Positions 45,476-55,748 of a stretch of DNA of 64,000 bases are shown one piece after another; position 1 is the stretch's first letter, and the number at the start of each line of letters is the position of its first letter. Both the position numbers and the translations under genes were made by a program. Location of the stretch: the NCBI GenBank assembly GCA_002280515.1, contig NCEA01000007.1:34250-98249 (forward strand), given 5' to 3'. Source of the stretch: Rhodobacterales bacterium 32-67-9 (GTDB lineage Bacteria; Pseudomonadota; Alphaproteobacteria; Rhodobacterales; Rhodobacteraceae). The notes beneath the pieces were generated by a model, which worked only from the letters and a program-made list of their open reading frames with translations, was not told the origin of the DNA and made no database searches.

Positions 45476-46995
45476 CCCCGGACGATCAGGCTCCGGCCGG
45501 TCATCTCGGGCGGGAGCGGCAGGCCCATGAGGTCCAGAAGCGTCGGCGCGAGGTCGGCGAGGCGGCCGTTGCGAAGCGTCGCGCCGGTGGGCCCTCCGAC
45601 AAGGATCACCGGCACCGGGTTGGTCGTATGGGCGGTATGGGGGCCGCCCGTCTCCGGGTCGATCATCGTTTCGCAATTGCCGTGGTCGGCGGTGACGATC
45701 ATCGCGCCGCCGACCTTTTCCAGCGCGGCGACGACGCGGGCTAGGCCGCGGTCCACCTCTTCCACCGCCGCGATGCCGGCGGCGAGGATGCCGGTATGGC
45801 CGACCATGTCGGGGTTGGCGTAGTTGGTGACGATAAGGTCGTAGCCCTTCCCGATTGCCGCGACGAATTGGTCGGTGACCTCGCCCGCCGACATCTCGGG
45901 CTGAAGGTCATAGGTCGCAACCTTGGGCGAGGGGGCCATGTAGCGGTCCTCGCCCGTCTCGGGCACTTCCCTGCCGCCGTTGAGGAAGAACGTGACGTGC
46001 GGGTATTTCTCGGTCTCTGCCAGCCGGAACTGGGTCAGCCCCTGCGCCGCTACCCAAGCGCCGAGCGTGTTGACGACGGGGCGCTTGGGGTAGGCGGCGG
46101 CCATGAAGGCGTCGTGGGTCTTGGAATAGTCGACCATGCCGAGGAGCGCGGCCCAATGCGGACGGGGGCCTCTGTCGAAGCCGGTGAAGCTGTCCTCGCC
46201 GACGGCGAGCAGGATCTCGCGCGCCCGGTCGGCGCGGAAGTTGAGGCAGAAGAAGCCGTCGCCGTCCTTCGCGCCTTCGTAGTCGCCAATGACGGTTGGC
46301 TGAATGAATTCGTCGGTCTCGCCGCGCGCATAAGCCTCGGCCACGGCGTCGGTTGCACTGGCCGCACGCAGACCCGTGCCCTGCACCATCGCGGCATAGG
46401 CGCGTTCCACACGTTCCCAGCGATTGTCGCGGTCCATGGCGAAGTAGCGCCCCGTCAGGGTTGCGACGCGAGCGCCCTCGGGCAGGCGCCGCACCAGGTC
46501 GGCGGCAAAACTGTCGGCGGATTTCGGCGGCACGTCGCGGCCGTCGGTGACGGCATGAAGCGCCACGGGAACGCCGGCCTTCGCGATCATCTCGCAGGCA
46601 GCGATGACGTGGTCGATATGGCCATGCACGCCGCCGTCCGAGATCACGCCCATCAGATGCGCGGTGCCGCCATCGGCCTTCAGCGTCTGGATGAACGCCG
46701 AAATGGCGGTGTTGGAGAAAAAGCTCCGGTCCTCGATCGCGAGGTCGATCTGGCCGAGGTCCATCGCGACGATCCGGCCGGCGCCGATATTGGTGTGGCC
46801 GACCTCGGAATTGCCCATCTGCCCGGTAGGCAGGCCCACATCCGGCCCGTGGGTGACAAGCTCTGCATGCGGGCAGGTCGCCATGATCCGGTCGAAGGCG
46901 GGCTTTTTCGCCAGCGCCACCGCGTTGCCCGTCGTCTCGGCCCGCAGCCCCCAGCCGTCGAGGATGCAGAGGACAACGGGGCGGGGGCGGGACAT
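45472..46995 (-). CDS. gpmI: 2,3-bisphosphoglycerate-independent phosphoglycerate mutase
   Basis: 507 residues, the standard length. VVLCILDGWG (~7-16) holds the first metal ligand, the catalytic serine lies in MGNSEVGHTNIGAGR (~60-74) and TADHGNCE (~444-451) holds further ligands. It interconverts 3- and 2-phosphoglycerate using two Mn ions. It is located between rlmH (119-base gap) and envC. Confidence 0.97.
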   Translation of the reverse strand: MSRPRPVVLCILDGWGLRAETTGNAVALAKKPAFDRIMATCPHAELVTHGPDVGLPTGQMGNSEVGHTNIGAGRIVAMDLGQIDLAIEDRSFFSNTAISAFIQTLKADGGTAHLMGVISDGGVHGHIDHVIAACEMIAKAGVPVALHAVTDGRDVPPKSADSFAADLVRRLPEGARVATLTGRYFAMDRDNRWERVERAYAAMVQGTGLRAASATDAVAEAYARGETDEFIQPTVIGDYEGAKDGDGFFCLNFRADRAREILLAVGEDSFTGFDRGPRPHWAALLGMVDYSKTHDAFMAAAYPKRPVVNTLGAWVAAQGLTQFRLAETEKYPHVTFFLNGGREVPETGEDRYMAPSPKVATYDLQPEMSAGEVTDQFVAAIGKGYDLIVTNYANPDMVGHTGILAAGIAAVEEVDRGLARVVAALEKVGGAMIVTADHGNCETMIDPETGGPHTAHTTNPVPVILVGGPTGATLRNGRLADLAPTLLDLMGLPLPPEMTGRSLIVRG

Positions 46996-47114
46996 GGTCG
47001 GTTCCTTCGCGCTTGGGCTTTGCCTGATCTAAACCGGCTCAGGCGGGCGGGCAACCGGGCATGGCCGATCGGTCCCGTGTTTTGGCGGGGATCGGCGCGC
47101 AGGGTGCTTCGCCC

Positions 47115-47585
47115 TTACACCCGGTGATAGGGCGCACCGGCAAGGATCGAGGCGGCGCGGTAAAGCTGTTCGGCAAGCATCACCCGCACCAGCATGTGCG
47201 GCCAGACCATCGGCCCGAAGGACAAGAGCGTATCGGCGCGGTCGCGAAAGCCGGGGGCGAGGCCGTCGGCCCCGCCGATCACGAATGCCATGTCCTGCCG
47301 CCCGCCGTCGCGGGTCCGGGCGATGAGGCTGGCGAAATCGGGCGAGGACATCTGCCGGCCGCGTTCGTCGAGGGCGACGAGGAATGCGCCGGAGGGCACG
47401 GCTCGGCCGAGAAGATCGGCCTCCGCCTCCGTCCCGCCGCCCTTCCGGTCCTCGACCTCGTGAACGGAAACCGGGCCGAGGCTGAGCGCCCGGCCCGTCC
47501 GGTCGAACCGTTTCAGGTAATCGTCGATCAGCGCCAGTTCGGGGCCCGCGCGCAGGCGCCCGACCGCGCAGATGTGCAGCCGCAT
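47115..47585 (-). CDS. rlmH: 23S rRNA (pseudouridine-1915-N3)-methyltransferase
   Basis: 156 residues. A SPOUT-fold enzyme with LRAGPELALIDDYLKRF near the N-terminus, FVIGGADGLA (~102-111) and the C-terminal knot HMLVRVMLAEQLYRA (~132-146). It methylates pseudouridine 1915 of helix 69. The start at ATG 47585 overlaps the rsfS stop by one base. Confidence 0.95.
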   Translation of the reverse strand: MRLHICAVGRLRAGPELALIDDYLKRFDRTGRALSLGPVSVHEVEDRKGGGTEAEADLLGRAVPSGAFLVALDERGRQMSSPDFASLIARTRDGGRQDMAFVIGGADGLAPGFRDRADTLLSFGPMVWPHMLVRVMLAEQLYRAASILAGAPYHRV

Positions 47586-47956
47586 CAGTTCTGCCGGGCG
47601 CTCAGTCCGGCCCCGGTGGGCATCCACATCTTTTCGAGCTGGTAGAACTCCCGCACCTCGGGGCGGAAGACATGAACCACCACGTCGGAGGCGTCGATCA
47701 GGACCCAGTCGCCCTGCTCCTTGCCTTCGATCCGGCAGGTGCGGCCGAATTCCTGCTTCAGACGCTCCATCAGCTTTTCGGCGATGGCGCCGACCTGACG
47801 CGACGAGCGGCCCGAGCAGATGACCATGTAATCGGCGACAGAAGACCGGCCGCGGAGATCAATCGTCACCACGTCTTCGGCCTTGTCATCCTCGAGGGAG
47901 GCGAGAATCCGGGCGAGCAGAACGTCGCTTTGGACCTCAGCGGGCGTCGCCGTCAT
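47585..47956 (-). CDS. rsfS: ribosome silencing factor RsfS (RsfA/Iojap)
   Basis: 123 residues with the Iojap core: VTIDLRGRSSVADYMVICSG (~32-51) and the later EGKEQGDWVLIDASDVVVH region (~81-99). It binds uL14 and blocks 30S joining during starvation. The chosen start (ATG 47956) overlaps a possible short upstream ORF (47953-48012). The frame stays open upstream to 48133. nadD, a common partner, is not adjacent. Confidence 0.9.
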   Translation of the reverse strand: MTATPAEVQSDVLLARILASLEDDKAEDVVTIDLRGRSSVADYMVICSGRSSRQVGAIAEKLMERLKQEFGRTCRIEGKEQGDWVLIDASDVVVHVFRPEVREFYQLEKMWMPTGAGLSARQN

Positions 47957-48012
47957 CGGCACCGGCCCTGCGGCCGGAGATCCGGCCGCCTTTGCAGTAT
48001 GAAACAGGACAT
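47953..48012 (-). CDS. possible 19-codon upstream ORF overlapping rsfS
   Basis: Reads MSCFILQRRPDLRPQGRCR and stops in an ATGA overlap with the rsfS start. A GGAGG lies three bases before the ATG, which is shorter than ideal. There is no family evidence; it could couple translation to rsfS or be chance. Confidence 0.25.
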   Translation of the reverse strand: MSCFILQRRPDLRPQGRCR

Positions 48013-48062
48013 CGTCCTCCAGGGTTGCGCGCCGCCCCCGCCCCGGCGCTGGGCATGTCTTC

Positions 48063-48091
48063 AAGGTAACATCGCGATTGTAAAATCTCAA
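48063..48091 (-). promoter_or_regulatory. sigma-70-type promoter of the rsfS-rppH operon
   Basis: On the minus strand: -35 TTGAGA (48086-48091), a 17-base spacer and -10 TACCTT (48063-48068), about 107 bases upstream of the rsfS start. It follows the mscS stop (48152), so the operon need not be read from mscS. Confidence 0.5.
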
Positions 48092-48151
48092 TGTGGCCCG
48101 AATGGGGAGGATTGCGGCGATTGGCAAGGCCACAACGGGAGGGGCGCCGCT

Positions 48152-49477
48152 TTACTCGGGCTGTGTTGTTTCCAGCACGGACCCCGGCAGCACCCTGACC
48201 TCGCGCTGCGGGAACGGGATCGAGATGCCGTGTTCCTTGAACGCGTCCCAGAGCGCGAGGTAGACGTTGCCCTTGACGTTGGTAAGCCCCTGCGCCGGGT
48301 CGGTGATCCAGAACCGCAGGATGTAGTCGACCGAACTGTCGCCGAAGCCGGTGATGTGGCAGACCGCCTGATGCGAGCGCAGAACCCGGTCCACCGAATA
48401 GGCCGCGTCCACCGCGACCTTGCGCACCAGGTGCGGATCGTCGCCGTAGGCAGTGCCGAAGAAAAGGTCGATGCGCACGAATTCGTTGGAATGCGACCAG
48501 TTCACCACCTGTCCGGTGATCAGATCCTCGTTCGGGATCAGGTATTCCTTGCCGTCGCGGGTGACGACCGAGACGTAGCGCGCGCCGAGGCTCTCGATCC
48601 AGCCGAACGTGTCGCCGAGCGAGATCACGTCGCCGGGCTTGATCGACTTGTCGAGAAGGATGATCACGCCGGAGACGAGGTTCGATACCACCTTCTGCAG
48701 GCCGAAGCCGAGGCCGACGCCGATAGCACCCGAGAGGACCGCAAGTCCGGTGAGGTCGAAGCCCACCGCCTTCAGCCCGATGAAGAAGGCGGCCGAGTAA
48801 AGTGCGACCTGGAGGAACTTTACCGTCAGCACCCGCATCGAGGGGCTGATATCTTCGTTCCGGCTGATCCGGCGGGCGGCCGCGCCCGCCACCGTCCGGG
48901 CGCCGAAGAAGAGAAGGCCGGTGACCAGAACCGCCTTCAGGATCGCCAGCAGGGTCAGGCGGAAATCGCCGAACTGGATCGCGACACCGTCGAGAAAGCG
49001 GGTAACCTGATCGAGAAGTCCGGCATAGTAGAGCGTTGCATAGACGGTCAGCCCCCAGATCACGAGGCTCCTGAGGAACCGGTTCTTCACGACCTGCGCC
49101 GCGACGCGGATGAAGAACCAGGCGGTGGCGACCGTGGCTGCCAGAACCAGCAGATAGCGGCGCGACGGAAAGCTGTAGACCGCGGCAAAACCTGATGCGG
49201 CGAGCCAGGCGAGGATGGCGAAGAAGCCGAGCTGCATCCTGTTGCGCAACACGATTAGCCAGCGAAGCTGCCATTTCTGAAGACCGGACAGGCTGCGCAA
49301 CACCGCTTCGAATTTCGGGCCGAGCCAGCGCGCCAAGAGCCATGCGACCAGTACGCACAGCAGGATCGTGGCAAGCTGGCCAAGCTGGTTCGGCAACGAC
49401 AGAAGTCGCAGTTGAAGCCGCAGGGTCGACCAAAGCTCGTTCAGCCCGGTCAGGATCGCGTCGAATTCACCTTCCAT
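48152..49477 (-). CDS. mechanosensitive ion channel (MscS family)
   Basis: 441 residues. Four to five N-terminal membrane spans precede the pore-lining helix and beta-domain region: AIGVGLGFGLQKVVSNLVSG (~283-302), IKPGDVISLGDTFGWIE (~311-327) and YLIPNEDLI. This is a larger member than E. coli MscS (286 residues). It releases solutes on osmotic down-shock. The start at ATG 49477 is the first reasonable one; the open frame to 49720 lacks similarity. Confidence 0.92.
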   Translation of the reverse strand: MEGEFDAILTGLNELWSTLRLQLRLLSLPNQLGQLATILLCVLVAWLLARWLGPKFEAVLRSLSGLQKWQLRWLIVLRNRMQLGFFAILAWLAASGFAAVYSFPSRRYLLVLAATVATAWFFIRVAAQVVKNRFLRSLVIWGLTVYATLYYAGLLDQVTRFLDGVAIQFGDFRLTLLAILKAVLVTGLLFFGARTVAGAAARRISRNEDISPSMRVLTVKFLQVALYSAAFFIGLKAVGFDLTGLAVLSGAIGVGLGFGLQKVVSNLVSGVIILLDKSIKPGDVISLGDTFGWIESLGARYVSVVTRDGKEYLIPNEDLITGQVVNWSHSNEFVRIDLFFGTAYGDDPHLVRKVAVDAAYSVDRVLRSHQAVCHITGFGDSSVDYILRFWITDPAQGLTNVKGNVYLALWDAFKEHGISIPFPQREVRVLPGSVLETTQPE

Positions 49478-49593
49478 CGCCCTATCTGGCCCCGCCGCCG
49501 CGTTCGAGGCAAGTGCGCAATGCTCCTTGATCTGTCCGCGATCCGCGCGGAACGCCTTGCGGGACGCGGGGGCAGGGTGTATCTGGCAAGGCC

Positions 49594-49680
49594 ATGAAGC
49601 GCTTTTTCGACATGGACGATCGCGCGCGGCTGCCCTGGCGGTTTTTCGGCGCGACGATGACGGTGCTGGCCCGACTTTGA
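49594..49680 (+). CDS. possible 28-codon small ORF upstream of leuC
   Basis: Reads MKRFFDMDDRARLPWRFFGA and eight further residues, ending at TGA 49678-49680, with a GGCAAGG site before the ATG. It lies in the 257-base gap between divergent mscS and leuC. It is not leucine-rich, so it does not look like a classical leu attenuator peptide. Similarity is unknown. Confidence 0.3.
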   Translation: MKRFFDMDDRARLPWRFFGATMTVLARL

Positions 49681-49734
49681 TCGGCGCCGCCTTCCTGTCG
49701 CGTTTATCAGATTTCACCAATGCGGAGAGGACCG

Positions 49735-51150
<1,416 letters not shown>

Positions 51151-51162
51151 GGGAGAACGACC

Positions 51163-51768
51163 ATGGACAAATTCAATACCCTCACCGGGATCGCGGCGCC
51201 GATGCCACTTGTGAACATCGACACCGACATGATCATCCCCAAGCAGTTCCTGAAGACGATCAAGCGCTCGGGGCTGGGCAAGAACCTTTTTGACGAGATG
51301 CGCTTTACCCAGGACGGCAAGGAAATTCCCGGTTTCGTGCTGAATCAGCCGGCCTACCGGAATGCCGAGATCCTCGTCGCCGGCGACAACTTCGGCTGCG
51401 GGTCGAGCCGCGAGCACGCGCCTTGGGCGCTTCTCGACTTCGGCATCCGCTGCGTGATCTCGACGTCCTTCGCCGACATCTTCTATAACAACTGCTTCAA
51501 GAACGGCATCCTGCCGATCGTGCTGCCGCAGGAGCAGGTCGACGCCCTCATGGAGGATGCGCGGAAAGGCGCCAATGCGCGGATGACCGTGGATCTCGAG
51601 GCGCAGACGGTCACGACCTCTGACGGACAGAGTTTCCCGTTCGAGGTGGATCCGTTCCGCAAGCATTGTTTGTTGAATGGGTTGGACGATATCGGCCTGA
51701 CGCTAGAGAAAGTTTCCGCCATCGATACATTCGAGAAGACGGCGGCGCAGGCTCGACCTTGGGTTTGA
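51163..51768 (+). CDS. leuD: 3-isopropylmalate dehydratase small subunit
   Basis: 201 residues, the normal size. [16 protein letters not shown] (~18-33) and [15 protein letters not shown] (~75-89), the swivelling-domain substrate motifs, are present. It forms the isomerase with LeuC. The next leucine gene, leuB, is not within the following bases; a strong terminator ends the operon. Confidence 0.97.
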   Translation: MDKFNTLTGIAAPMPLVNIDTDMIIPKQFLKTIKRSGLGKNLFDEMRFTQDGKEIPGFVLNQPAYRNAEILVAGDNFGCGSSREHAPWALLDFGIRCVISTSFADIFYNNCFKNGILPIVLPQEQVDALMEDARKGANARMTVDLEAQTVTTSDGQSFPFEVDPFRKHCLLNGLDDIGLTLEKVSAIDTFEKTAAQARPWV

Positions 51769-51792
51769 TTTCCCAGTAACCACAATATCTTG

Positions 51793-51819
51793 GGCCGCCC
51801 TTCGGGGCGGCCTTATTGT
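51793..51819 (+). terminator. Rho-independent terminator after leuCD
   Basis: 8-bp stem GGCCGCCC / GGGCGGCC with a TTCG tetraloop (51793-51812), followed by TTATTGTT. It starts 25 bases after the leuD stop. Confidence 0.92.
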
Positions 51820-52045
51820 TGCGCTATTGTCGGCGGAATCTTGCTCATGAAATGATGCAATGCCGCACCAGTTCGACCACGAAAAGGCCCCAATGCCCGG
51901 GTTTAACTTAACGAAACGTTGATGGGGACATGGAATTGGGCAAAAGTTGGGCAACAAAGAGGCAGTTCGCCACAATTGGCGAGCTCAAGTTGGTCCGAGG
52001 TGCCCGGCAAAGTACCGGTCCCGACCAGGTTGAGGGTGTAGGGCA

Positions 52046-52882
52046 GTGATTTCTCAGCTCACAGGCGCACTGGTGCGCGCAGTGCTCGTGATTGTGTTGA
52101 TAGCAACACCGTCGCTGATGCTGCCTCATGTCTCCAGCGACACGACGCAGATCGTCGCCTTGGTGGCGCTCTTTGCCGCGGCGCTGACCTTCTTCGAATA
52201 TGCCTCGACCTATCCCGGCCTTGTCGAGTTCCGCGATGCGCCGCCCTTCAACCGCCTGCGCTTCCTGTCGCTCTTCATCACGGTGATCCTGCTTTCCACC
52301 ATCGTGCGCGGCCAGACCGAGCCGACGACGCTGACCGAATTCATTGCGGCCCTCGGCGACAAGCTTGGCGAGGTCATCGACGTGCCCTACAGCCCGGTGC
52401 GGCTGGTGGTGCTGATGCTGCCGGAAGACATGGCCACGCGCCATCTCATCATGGTGCGGACCTCGGCGGGGATCGCCTACATGATCTCGATGATGACGCT
52501 GATCTTCTTCGTCGTGACGATGCGGATGATCGGCTGGCCAAGCCGGATCGGGACGTTCAACGTCTGGATCAACCTGCCGACCTTCGACCCGACCACCGGG
52601 GGCGACGTGGTCGACCGGTTGCAGCGCGATGCGCGGTTCAACATTGCACTCGGCTTCCTTCTGCCGTTCCTTATCCCAGCCGCGGTCAAACTCGCCTCGC
52701 TCGCCTTTTCGCCGGTGACGCTGGAAAGCCCGCAAACCCTGATCTGGACGATGACAGCATGGGCCTTCCTTCCCGCCTCTCTTTTCATGCGCGGCATCGC
52801 GATGGGCCGCATTGCCGGAATGATCGAGGCCAAGCGGCGCCAGAACAACGTGGCATCCGGGGCGGACCTCTTGCCGGCCTGA
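52046..52882 (+). CDS. hypothetical integral membrane protein
   Basis: 278 residues starting with GTG. About six hydrophobic segments (~8-26, ~33-52, ~70-84, ~143-161, ~198-220 and ~233-252) with a soluble part from ~90 to ~135. The end is KRRQNN then VASGADLLPA. No family is recognised. The 277-base region upstream after leuD holds the terminator and an AT-rich stretch (TTTAACTTAACG near 51900) that could carry its promoter. It overlaps the next gene by up to 124 bases. Confidence 0.75.
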   Translation: MISQLTGALVRAVLVIVLIATPSLMLPHVSSDTTQIVALVALFAAALTFFEYASTYPGLVEFRDAPPFNRLRFLSLFITVILLSTIVRGQTEPTTLTEFIAALGDKLGEVIDVPYSPVRLVVLMLPEDMATRHLIMVRTSAGIAYMISMMTLIFFVVTMRMIGWPSRIGTFNVWINLPTFDPTTGGDVVDRLQRDARFNIALGFLLPFLIPAAVKLASLAFSPVTLESPQTLIWTMTAWAFLPASLFMRGIAMGRIAGMIEAKRRQNNVASGADLLPA

Positions 52883-53940
52883 TCCTTGCCGCCTGCTGTG
52901 CCGACCCGGTTTCGGCCGAGACACTGCGTGTCGCCACCTTCAATGTCGAACTGACCCGCAAGGGGCCCGGCCTTCTTCTGCGCGACATTCTGACCGGCAC
53001 CGATGCCCAGGTCGAGGCGGCGGCGGGTGTGATTGCGGCGGCCGCGCCGGATGTTCTGCTTCTGACCGGGTTCGACTACGACCTCGACCTAGTGGCGCTG
53101 AACGCCTTCGCCGGGCGGATCGCCGAGGCGGGCGGACGCTACCCCCATCTTTTCGCGCTGCGGCCGAATACCGGCTGGGCGACCGGCATTGACCTCGATG
53201 GCGACGGCCGGACGGGCGGGCCGGGTGACGCGCAGGGGTTCGGTGGGTTCGCGGGCGAGGGCGGCATGGCGGTGCTGTCGCGGCTGCCGCTTGGGCCGGC
53301 GCAGGATTATTCGGGCTTTCTCTGGCGCGACCTTCCGGACGGGTTGATCGACGGCGCGGGACTGTCGGCCGAGGCCGCTTCGGTGCAACGTCTGTCCTCG
53401 ACCGGACACTGGGCGGTGCCGGTGGACCTGCCGGGCGGCGGCACGCTGACGCTTCTGGCCTGGCACGGCTCGCCACCGGTCTTCGACGGGCCGGAGGACC
53501 GGAACGGCCGGCGCAACCATGACGAGGCGGCCTTCTGGTCTCGCCTTCTCGACGGGGCGCTGCCTTTTGCCCCGCCCGTGGGGCCGCTGGTTCTGCTTGG
53601 CGATGCCAACCTCGATCCCGTCGACGGCGACGGCCGGCCCGAGGCGCTGGAGGCACTTCTGGCAGGGCCGCGCTTTCAGGATCCGCATCCCGCGAGCGAA
53701 GGCGCCGTCGCCTCGGACGGGGCGAATGCCGCGCAAAAAGGCGATGCGGCGCTCGACACGGCCGATTGGCCGGACGATCCGGGGCCGGGAAACCTGCGGG
53801 TGGACTACGTGCTGCCCTCGGCGGGGCTGCGGGTGACGGCGGCGGGCGTCTGGTGGCCGGAACCGGGCAGCGAGGCGGCGGCGCTGGCCGGGACAGCGTC
53901 GCGCCACCGGCTCGTCTGGGTCGATCTCGACCTGCCGTGA
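52759..53940 (+). CDS. endonuclease/exonuclease/phosphatase (EEP) family secreted protein
   Basis: The conserved part runs from LRVATFNVEL (near residue 56) to the end: PDVLLLTGFD, WAVPVDLPGGGTLTLLAWH, LLGDANLDPVDGDG and RVDYVLPS, which are EEP motifs with the metal and catalytic residues (N, D, D/N, H in TASRHRLVW). A hydrophobic signal-like stretch (LAGLILAACCADPVSA, ~39-54) precedes it, but there is no ATG, GTG or TTG just before that stretch. The only standard in-frame start is ATG 52759, inside the upstream gene, giving an Arg/His-rich extension. The true start is unresolved. Confidence 0.8.
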   Translation: MGLPSRLSFHARHRDGPHCRNDRGQAAPEQRGIRGGPLAGLILAACCADPVSAETLRVATFNVELTRKGPGLLLRDILTGTDAQVEAAAGVIAAAAPDVLLLTGFDYDLDLVALNAFAGRIAEAGGRYPHLFALRPNTGWATGIDLDGDGRTGGPGDAQGFGGFAGEGGMAVLSRLPLGPAQDYSGFLWRDLPDGLIDGAGLSAEAASVQRLSSTGHWAVPVDLPGGGTLTLLAWHGSPPVFDGPEDRNGRRNHDEAAFWSRLLDGALPFAPPVGPLVLLGDANLDPVDGDGRPEALEALLAGPRFQDPHPASEGAVASDGANAAQKGDAALDTADWPDDPGPGNLRVDYVLPSAGLRVTAAGVWWPEPGSEAAALAGTASRHRLVWVDLDLP

Positions 53941-53946
53941 GGGGCC

Positions 53947-54924
53947 TCAGGCCGTGGCGTACCGCTCCAGCGCCTTGCGATAGATCTCGGCATCGACATT
54001 GCCGCCCGAGGTGACGACGATCACCGCGTCGCCGGCGATCTCGCCCGGATGATAGAGCGCCGCGGCCAGGGCCACGGCGCCGCCGGGTTCGACGACGATG
54101 TGCAGCCGCGCGAAGGCCGCCGCCATCGCGGCAAGCGCCTGATCCTCGGTCACCGCGAGTCCGGGGCCACAGAGGCGCGCGAGAATCGGGAAGGTGATCT
54201 CGCCCGGCGCCGGCGTGACGATCGCATCGCAGAGCGAACCGGAGGTGCGGGTGTTGCGCTCGATCCGGCCCGAGGCGAGCGAGCGCTTCACATCGTCGAA
54301 GCCCTCCGGCTCCACCGGCCGCGCCCTCAGCCCCGGCGCCTTCGCCTCAAGCGCCAGCGCAATGCCGGAGGTGAGCCCGCCGCCGCCACAGGGGACGAGC
54401 ACGTCTGCCGTCGTCACCCCGGCCTCGGCCGCCTGTTCGGCGATCTCGAGGCCAGTGGTGCCCTGTCCGGCGATCACCTGCGGCTCGTCGAAGGGCTTGA
54501 TCAGCGTCAGCCCGCGATCCTCGGCCAGTGCCGCGCCGATCGCGTCGCGGTCGCCAGTGGAGCGGTCGTAAAGTACGACCTCGGCACCCAGCGCGCGGGT
54601 ATTGGCGATCTTCACCCGGGGTGCGTCGGCCGGCATCAGGATCACGCAGGGCGCGCCATGTTCGCGCGCCGCCAGCGCCACGCCCTGCGCGTGATTGCCG
54701 GAGGAATAGGCGATGACCCCCTTGGCCCGCGCCGCCGGCGCCAGGGCCGAGACCGCCGACCAGCCGCCGCGGAACTTGAACGACCCGGTATGTTGCAGGC
54801 ATTCCGGCTTCACCAACACCCGGCGCCCGGCAATCTCGTCGAGAAACGGCGAGGTGAGTAGAGGGGTCCGAAGCGCGTGGCCCTTCAGCCGTCCGGCCGC
54901 CGCCTCGATCATCCCGATATTCAT
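53947..54924 (-). CDS. threonine/serine dehydratase-like PLP enzyme (fold type II)
   Basis: 325 residues. The Schiff-base lysine lies in TGSFKFRGGW (~46-55), SSGNHAQGVAL (~74-84) binds substrate, and VPCGGGGLTSGIAL (~177-190) holds the PLP phosphate. There is no C-terminal ACT domain, so it is the catabolic/racemase-like short form. The substrate may be threonine, serine or 3-hydroxyaspartate. It is the last of three minus-strand genes coupled by ATGA overlaps (54921-54924). Confidence 0.9.
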   Translation of the reverse strand: MNIGMIEAAAGRLKGHALRTPLLTSPFLDEIAGRRVLVKPECLQHTGSFKFRGGWSAVSALAPAARAKGVIAYSSGNHAQGVALAAREHGAPCVILMPADAPRVKIANTRALGAEVVLYDRSTGDRDAIGAALAEDRGLTLIKPFDEPQVIAGQGTTGLEIAEQAAEAGVTTADVLVPCGGGGLTSGIALALEAKAPGLRARPVEPEGFDDVKRSLASGRIERNTRTSGSLCDAIVTPAPGEITFPILARLCGPGLAVTEDQALAAMAAAFARLHIVVEPGGAVALAAALYHPGEIAGDAVIVVTSGGNVDAEIYRKALERYATA

Positions 54925-55748
54925 CGCATCTTCTCCAGCCAGGCGGTGAGGGCGGCGAGACTTTCGGCCTCGTCGAGGAAGGGCACATGGGCGCGGTCGG
55001 GGACGGCCGCGAAAATCATGTCCGGCCGTCGGCGCCGCATCTCGGCCGCCGTCGCCTCCGGCAGGAGGTCGGAATTCGCGCCCCGGATCAGGCCCAGCGG
55101 CAGCCCGGCGCAGGCATCGAAAAGGGGCCAGAGATCGACCGGCGGCCCGTCGAAGGCGGCGAGGAAGCTCGTGCGCAGCTCCGGGTCGTAGCGGATATGC
55201 AGGCCATCCGGGACCTCGACATAAAGCCGTTCGGCAAAGGCGCGCCAGCGTTCCTCGGGGACATTCGCGAAGCCGGCCATCGTCTTCGGCATCCGGGCGA
55301 CAAGGTCGTCCATCGCCTTCGCCGCCGGGTTGCGCCCGACATAGTCGAAGATCTTTTCCAGCCCCGCCCGTTCGATCACCGGGCCGACATCGTTGAGGCA
55401 GAGGCCGAGGAGCCGGTGATGCGCCGTCGCTGCCAGCATCATGCCGATGAGCCCGCCGCGCGAGGTGCCGAGCACGGCGGCCTGTTCAAGCCCGAGATGG
55501 TCGAGCAGTTCCAGCGCATCCTGCGCCTCGCGCGGGACGGTGTAACTCGCCGCGCCGGTCCATTCCGACCCGCCGCGTCCCCGGTAGTCGGCACGGATCA
55601 GCCGGACACGGGGAAGATGCGGCGCGACGAAATCGAAATCGGTCGAGGCGCGGGTCAGGCCGGCGAGGCAGAGGATCGGCAGCCCCTCGCCCTCGTCGCG
55701 ATAGGCGAGGCGGGCGCCGTCGGAGGCGGTGAAATGGAGAAGTGTCAT
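54921..55748 (-). CDS. alpha/beta hydrolase
   Basis: 275 residues. The nucleophile elbow is GTSRGG (Ser in G-x-S-x-G, ~103-108), an oxyanion region LAGLTRAS lies near residue 30, and the final PDRAHVPFLDE supplies the likely His. The substrate is unknown. It is coupled by ATGA overlaps to the dehalogenase upstream (55745-55748) and the dehydratase downstream. Confidence 0.9.
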   Translation of the reverse strand: MTLLHFTASDGARLAYRDEGEGLPILCLAGLTRASTDFDFVAPHLPRVRLIRADYRGRGGSEWTGAASYTVPREAQDALELLDHLGLEQAAVLGTSRGGLIGMMLAATAHHRLLGLCLNDVGPVIERAGLEKIFDYVGRNPAAKAMDDLVARMPKTMAGFANVPEERWRAFAERLYVEVPDGLHIRYDPELRTSFLAAFDGPPVDLWPLFDACAGLPLGLIRGANSDLLPEATAAEMRRRRPDMIFAAVPDRAHVPFLDEAESLAALTAWLEKMR

